Of a stretch of 9,171 bases of DNA, positions 6,699-9,171 are shown in pieces. This DNA is from Alphaproteobacteria bacterium (GTDB lineage Bacteria > Pseudomonadota > Alphaproteobacteria > Rickettsiales > RI-342), in contig JADZBT010000066.1 in the NCBI GenBank assembly GCA_020851915.1, positions 1-9,171 on the forward strand, written 5' to 3'. The position numbers were made by a program, and so were the translations under genes. Under the pieces are notes generated by a model. The model did not search any database, was not told the DNA's origin, and saw nothing but the letters and a program-made list of their open reading frames with translations. The stretch's first letter is position 1. Each line of letters starts with the position of its first letter.

Positions 6699-8732
6699 CT
6701 AGGCAGCCTTTGTGGCCTCGATGATGCCCAGCACCTTCTCGAATACGGCCTGCGCGCTCAGATTGGTGGTATCGATATGGATAGCGTCCGGTGCAGGTTT
6801 CAGGGGGGCGAATTTGCGCTTGCTGTCGCGTTCATCGCGCTCCTGTAGGTCGGTCAGTACGGATTCATGCACCACGGTGATACCTTGACCCTCCAGCTCG
6901 CGGTGACGCCGATCTGCCCGCGCATCCAGATCGGCGGTGATGTATAGTTTGAGATCTGCATCCGGGCAGACGACCGTGCCTATATCGCGTCCGTCCAGTA
7001 CCGCCCCTCCAGGACGCTTGGCGAATTCGCGCTGGAAATCGAGCAGTATCGCGCGTACTTCCGGTATCGCGGATACGATGGAAGCGGCTTCACCCACTCG
7101 CTCTTGCCGCAGGCGCGGATTGCTCAGATCTTCGTCATCAATGGCGCATGCGGCCTCAATGGCTGCTTTCTTGTCGTTCGGGTCTTTGTCGGCATAGACC
7201 AGGCGCAATCCCACTGCACGATAGAGGCTACCGGTATCGAGATACGACAGATCGAAATGCTCGGCCAGACGGCGGGCAAGCGTGCCTTTGCCCGATGCGG
7301 CCGGGCCGTCAATGGCTATGACCATAGGTGCGCGTGAAGCCGGAGCGGAGGCAATCGCGGTTGATCTGCCCGTGCGGGCAGGGGCGAGCGACGTGATGTT
7401 TGCGCCCAGCCGGTTCATAATGCTGATGAATTCGGGGAAGCTGGTGGCGATGGCGCTGCCGTCATCGACGCGCACCGTTTCTTTGCTGGCCATGCCAAGC
7501 ACGAGGAACGACATAGCGATCCGGTGGTCGAGATGGGTCTTCACCACTCCACCACCCTGCGGTTTTCCTTTGCAGCCGGTGACGGTCAGCGAGTCGTCGC
7601 CCATCTCCGCCGAGATGCCATTGGCAATAAGCCCATCGGCGATGGCAGCGAGGCGATTGCTCTCCTTCACCTTGAGTTCCTTCAGCCCGCGCATGGTGGT
7701 GACGCCCTTGGCGCATGCGGCGGCGACCGAGAGTATCGGGTATTCGTCGATCATCGACGGTGCGCGTTCGGCGGGAACGTCTACGCCTTTTAATTTACTG
7801 GAACGCACGACCAGATCGGCGACAGGCTCTCCGGCGTTCTCGCGCTCATTTTCCAGCCACATATCCGCGCCCATCTCGCGCAGCGTATCGTACAGTCCCG
7901 TGCGTAGCGGGTTCATGCATACGTTGCGGAGAATGACCTTGGAATCCGGCGTGATGAGTGCCGCCACCGCAAGGAATGCCGCAGAGGAGGGATCGCCCGG
8001 CACATGGATCTCGATATGCGGGTGATGCACTTCCGGTTGCCCGGTGAGGGTGAGCACCCGTGCGCCCTTGTCACCGTCTTCCACGCGCAGCGGAATACCG
8101 TAATGTGCAAACATACGTTCGGTATGATCGCGGGAGCGTTCCGGTTCGGTGATGGTGGTTTCGCCCGGCGTATTGAGCCCCGCCAGCAGGATGGCGGTTT
8201 TTACCTGAGCGGAAGCGACGGGCAGGGTATAGCGTATCGGCATCGGCATATCTGCACCGATAACGGCCAGCGGCAGATAATCATTGCGGCGGGCGACGAA
8301 CCGCGCGCCCATTTCTTCCAGCGGCCCCATCACCCGGCGCATCGGGCGGCCGCGCAGGCTGCCGTCGCCGGTGAAGAAAGTTGTGAAAGGATGTGTGGCC
8401 ACTAGCCCCATCATCAGCCGTACGCCCGTGCCGGAATTACCCATGTCGAGCACGCCGTTGGGTTCGCTGAATCCACCGGTTCCCACGCCCTGCACTCGCC
8501 ATTCACCGCTCGCTTCGCGTGTGATCGATGTACCCAATGCGCGGAGAGCGGCGGCTGTGCCCAGCACGTCCTCGCCCTCTAGTAAGCCGTGGATCACCGT
8601 CTGGCCGACATTCTGCGATCCCAGTATCAGGGCGCGGTGCGAAATGGATTTATCTCCCGGAACGCTGACCTCTCCGCGCAATGACGTGACGGCTCCAGAC
8701 AGCAGAGGTTCTGGGGTTAGAGGATGTGGCAT
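6699..8732 (-). CDS. aroA-cmk: Fused EPSP synthase / cytidylate kinase
   Basis: One uninterrupted 677-residue frame joins two enzymes. Residues about 10-447 are 3-phosphoshikimate 1-carboxyvinyltransferase (shikimate pathway, PEP plus shikimate-3-phosphate). Its motifs are VPGDKSISHRAL (24-35), MGNSGTGVRL (97-106), GDGSLRGRPM (122-131), ASAQVKTAILLAGL (173-186), IDEYPILSVAAA (328-339) and KESNRLAA (356-363). Residues 470-677 are cytidylate kinase (ATP plus (d)CMP): P-loop GPAASGKGT (476-484), YLDTGSLYRAVG (497-508), LDGRDIGTVV (579-588), DERDSKRK (632-639). A Ser/Ala/Arg/Pro-rich linker spans about 447-469. An ATG (7325) sits exactly at the Cmk start but has no ribosome site. The frame extends upstream to a TTG at 8885, inside the divergent gene; the ATG at 8732 fits the family N-terminus, though its ribosome site is weak. 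aroA-cmk-rpsA order is conserved; fusion of the first two is known in Burkholderiales (PRK11860). Confidence 0.94.
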   Translation of the reverse strand: MPHPLTPEPLLSGAVTSLRGEVSVPGDKSISHRALILGSQNVGQTVIHGLLEGEDVLGTAAALRALGTSITREASGEWRVQGVGTGGFSEPNGVLDMGNSGTGVRLMMGLVATHPFTTFFTGDGSLRGRPMRRVMGPLEEMGARFVARRNDYLPLAVIGADMPMPIRYTLPVASAQVKTAILLAGLNTPGETTITEPERSRDHTERMFAHYGIPLRVEDGDKGARVLTLTGQPEVHHPHIEIHVPGDPSSAAFLAVAALITPDSKVILRNVCMNPLRTGLYDTLREMGADMWLENERENAGEPVADLVVRSSKLKGVDVPAERAPSMIDEYPILSVAAACAKGVTTMRGLKELKVKESNRLAAIADGLIANGISAEMGDDSLTVTGCKGKPQGGGVVKTHLDHRIAMSFLVLGMASKETVRVDDGSAIATSFPEFISIMNRLGANITSLAPARTGRSTAIASAPASRAPMVIAIDGPAASGKGTLARRLAEHFDLSYLDTGSLYRAVGLRLVYADKDPNDKKAAIEAACAIDDEDLSNPRLRQERVGEAASIVSAIPEVRAILLDFQREFAKRPGGAVLDGRDIGTVVCPDADLKLYITADLDARADRRHRELEGQGITVVHESVLTDLQERDERDSKRKFAPLKPAPDAIHIDTTNLSAQAVFEKVLGIIEATKAA

Positions 8733-8749
8733 AGAGTGTGCTGGGCCTA

Positions 8750-8778
8750 TTGACAAAGGGTGGTGGAACACATATCGT
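8750..8778 (+). promoter_or_regulatory. Candidate sigma70-type promoter for the TIGR02300-like gene
   Basis: A perfect TTGACA (8750-8755), a 17-base spacer, and TATCGT (8773-8778, 4 of 6). The predicted start near 8785 gives a leader of about 54 bases before the ATG at 8839. This is the best promoter match in the window. Confidence 0.55.
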
Positions 8779-8783
8779 CGCTG

Positions 8784-8812
8784 AATATAGCGCACATCCA
8801 GAATAAATAAAG
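8784..8812 (-). promoter_or_regulatory. Candidate aroA-cmk promoter
   Basis: On the minus strand, CTTTAT (8812-8807), a 17-base spacer, and TATATT (8789-8784, 5 of 6). The -10 is preceded by CGC, as at rpsA. The -35 match is poor. The predicted start near 8777 leaves a leader of about 44 bases and places this promoter face to face with the plus-strand one. Confidence 0.4.
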
Positions 8813-8820
8813 CATTACTA
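8805..8820 (-). promoter_or_regulatory. Shared 16-base upstream element, aroA-cmk copy
   Basis: Plus-strand reading AAATAAAGCATTACTA. It differs from 6635-6650 at one base, lies in the same orientation relative to the gene it precedes, and is the same distance (within one base) from a CGCTATA box. No second half-site is present here. Confidence 0.5.
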
Positions 8821-8838
8821 GATGCGGGAGGAGCACGG

Positions 8839-9171
8839 ATGGCATCGACCAAAATGGGAAGCAAGCATGCCTGCCCGAAATGCAAGGCGAAGTTCTACGA
8901 CCTTGGCCGCTCCCCGTTGGCATGCCCGAAATGTGACACGGTCATAGAGGCTGCGGAGCAGGGCGGGAAGGCGAAGAAAACCGAGGTCTGGACGCCTCCG
9001 GTCATGCGTAATGCCATTCACACGAAAAGGGCGCTGACCGCCGCATCCTTGATGGATCGCGATGATCTTGAATTTGTCGCCGCAGACGCCCGCAGCATTC
9101 CGGAAGTGGATGATGAGGCAGAAGACGCGGAAGTCGGCCATCTCAAGGACGTCGAGGAACTCAGTGAACAG
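8839..9171 (+). CDS. TIGR02300-like (FYDLN-type) zinc-ribbon protein, partial
   Basis: 111 codons are visible and the frame is open at the right edge. The N-terminus has two CPKC knuckles (C12/C15 and C29/C32) flanking KFYDLG (18-23), the hallmark layout of the TIGR02300 family, whose motif is normally [KR]FYDLN. The pair probably binds one zinc. The family then has a long low-complexity tail rich in Asp and Glu; here an acidic stretch begins at about residue 90 (PEVDDEAEDAEV) and continues to the edge. The molecular function of the family is, to my knowledge, unassigned. The ATG at 8839 has a strong GGGAGGAG ribosome site five bases upstream; the later ATG at residue 6 is less well placed. 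The gene is divergent from aroA-cmk, a neighbour arrangement I associate with Alphaproteobacteria. Confidence 0.85.
   Translation, partial: MASTKMGSKHACPKCKAKFYDLGRSPLACPKCDTVIEAAEQGGKAKKTEVWTPPVMRNAIHTKRALTAASLMDRDDLEFVAADARSIPEVDDEAEDAEVGHLKDVEELSEQ

Noticed and set aside
7282..8025. 247-codon open frame on the plus strand opposite aroA-cmk
   Set aside because: Antisense to clear EPSP synthase and kinase motifs; Ser/Arg/Pro-rich translation typical of a shadow frame.
8733..8885. Upstream TTG extension of the AroA-Cmk protein
   Set aside because: The extra 51 residues overlap the divergent TIGR02300-like start and both candidate promoters and do not resemble EPSP synthase N-termini. The ATG at 8732 is a better start.

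Overview
The window (9,171 bases, moderately GC-rich) looks like chromosomal core sequence from an alphaproteobacterium. Two gene neighbourhoods point there. One is a divergent erpA / dgt-argS block. The other is an aroA, cmk, rpsA, sppA, ihfB run that starts opposite a TIGR02300 (FYDLN-type) gene. The proteins also fit this group: a class II-like EPSP synthase, a long Dgt-like HD phosphohydrolase and a short single-domain SppA. I cannot name a genus from sequence alone.

Layout from left to right. Bases 1-1700 carry argS on the minus strand, cut by the window edge near its 3' end. Directly upstream, with one base between them, is dgt (1702-2898, minus). Bases 2899-2957 separate dgt from divergent erpA (2958-3293, plus); the best erpA promoter overlaps the dgt start codon and a perfect GAAA-loop hairpin lies in the erpA leader. 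Bases 3294-3406 separate convergent erpA and ihfB and hold two inverted copies of a 25-base palindromic repeat. Then, all on the minus strand, come ihfB (3407-3691), sppA (3718-4629) and rpsA (4651-6504), spaced 26 and 21 bases apart and probably cotranscribed in the order rpsA-sppA-ihfB. A 194-base leader region (6505-6698) precedes rpsA. It contains a candidate promoter, two stem-loops, a pyrimidine-rich stretch and a 20-base dyad. Upstream of it is one long reading frame (6699-8732) that fuses EPSP synthase to cytidylate kinase. A short divergent promoter region (8733-8838) separates it from a partial plus-strand TIGR02300-like zinc-ribbon gene that runs off the right edge.

The genes are mostly housekeeping: translation (argS, rpsA), nucleotide metabolism (dgt, cmk), aromatic amino acid synthesis (aroA), Fe-S cluster delivery (erpA), membrane proteolysis (sppA) and nucleoid architecture (ihfB). 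I found no mobile element, CRISPR array, tRNA, rRNA, defence or biosynthetic cluster, and I do not see a wholly new multi-gene system. The points that deserve a second look are the aroA-cmk fusion, a 16-base element shared by the aroA-cmk and rpsA upstream regions (part of a dyad at rpsA), the structured rpsA leader, the inverted repeat pair between erpA and ihfB, and the overlapping divergent promoters.
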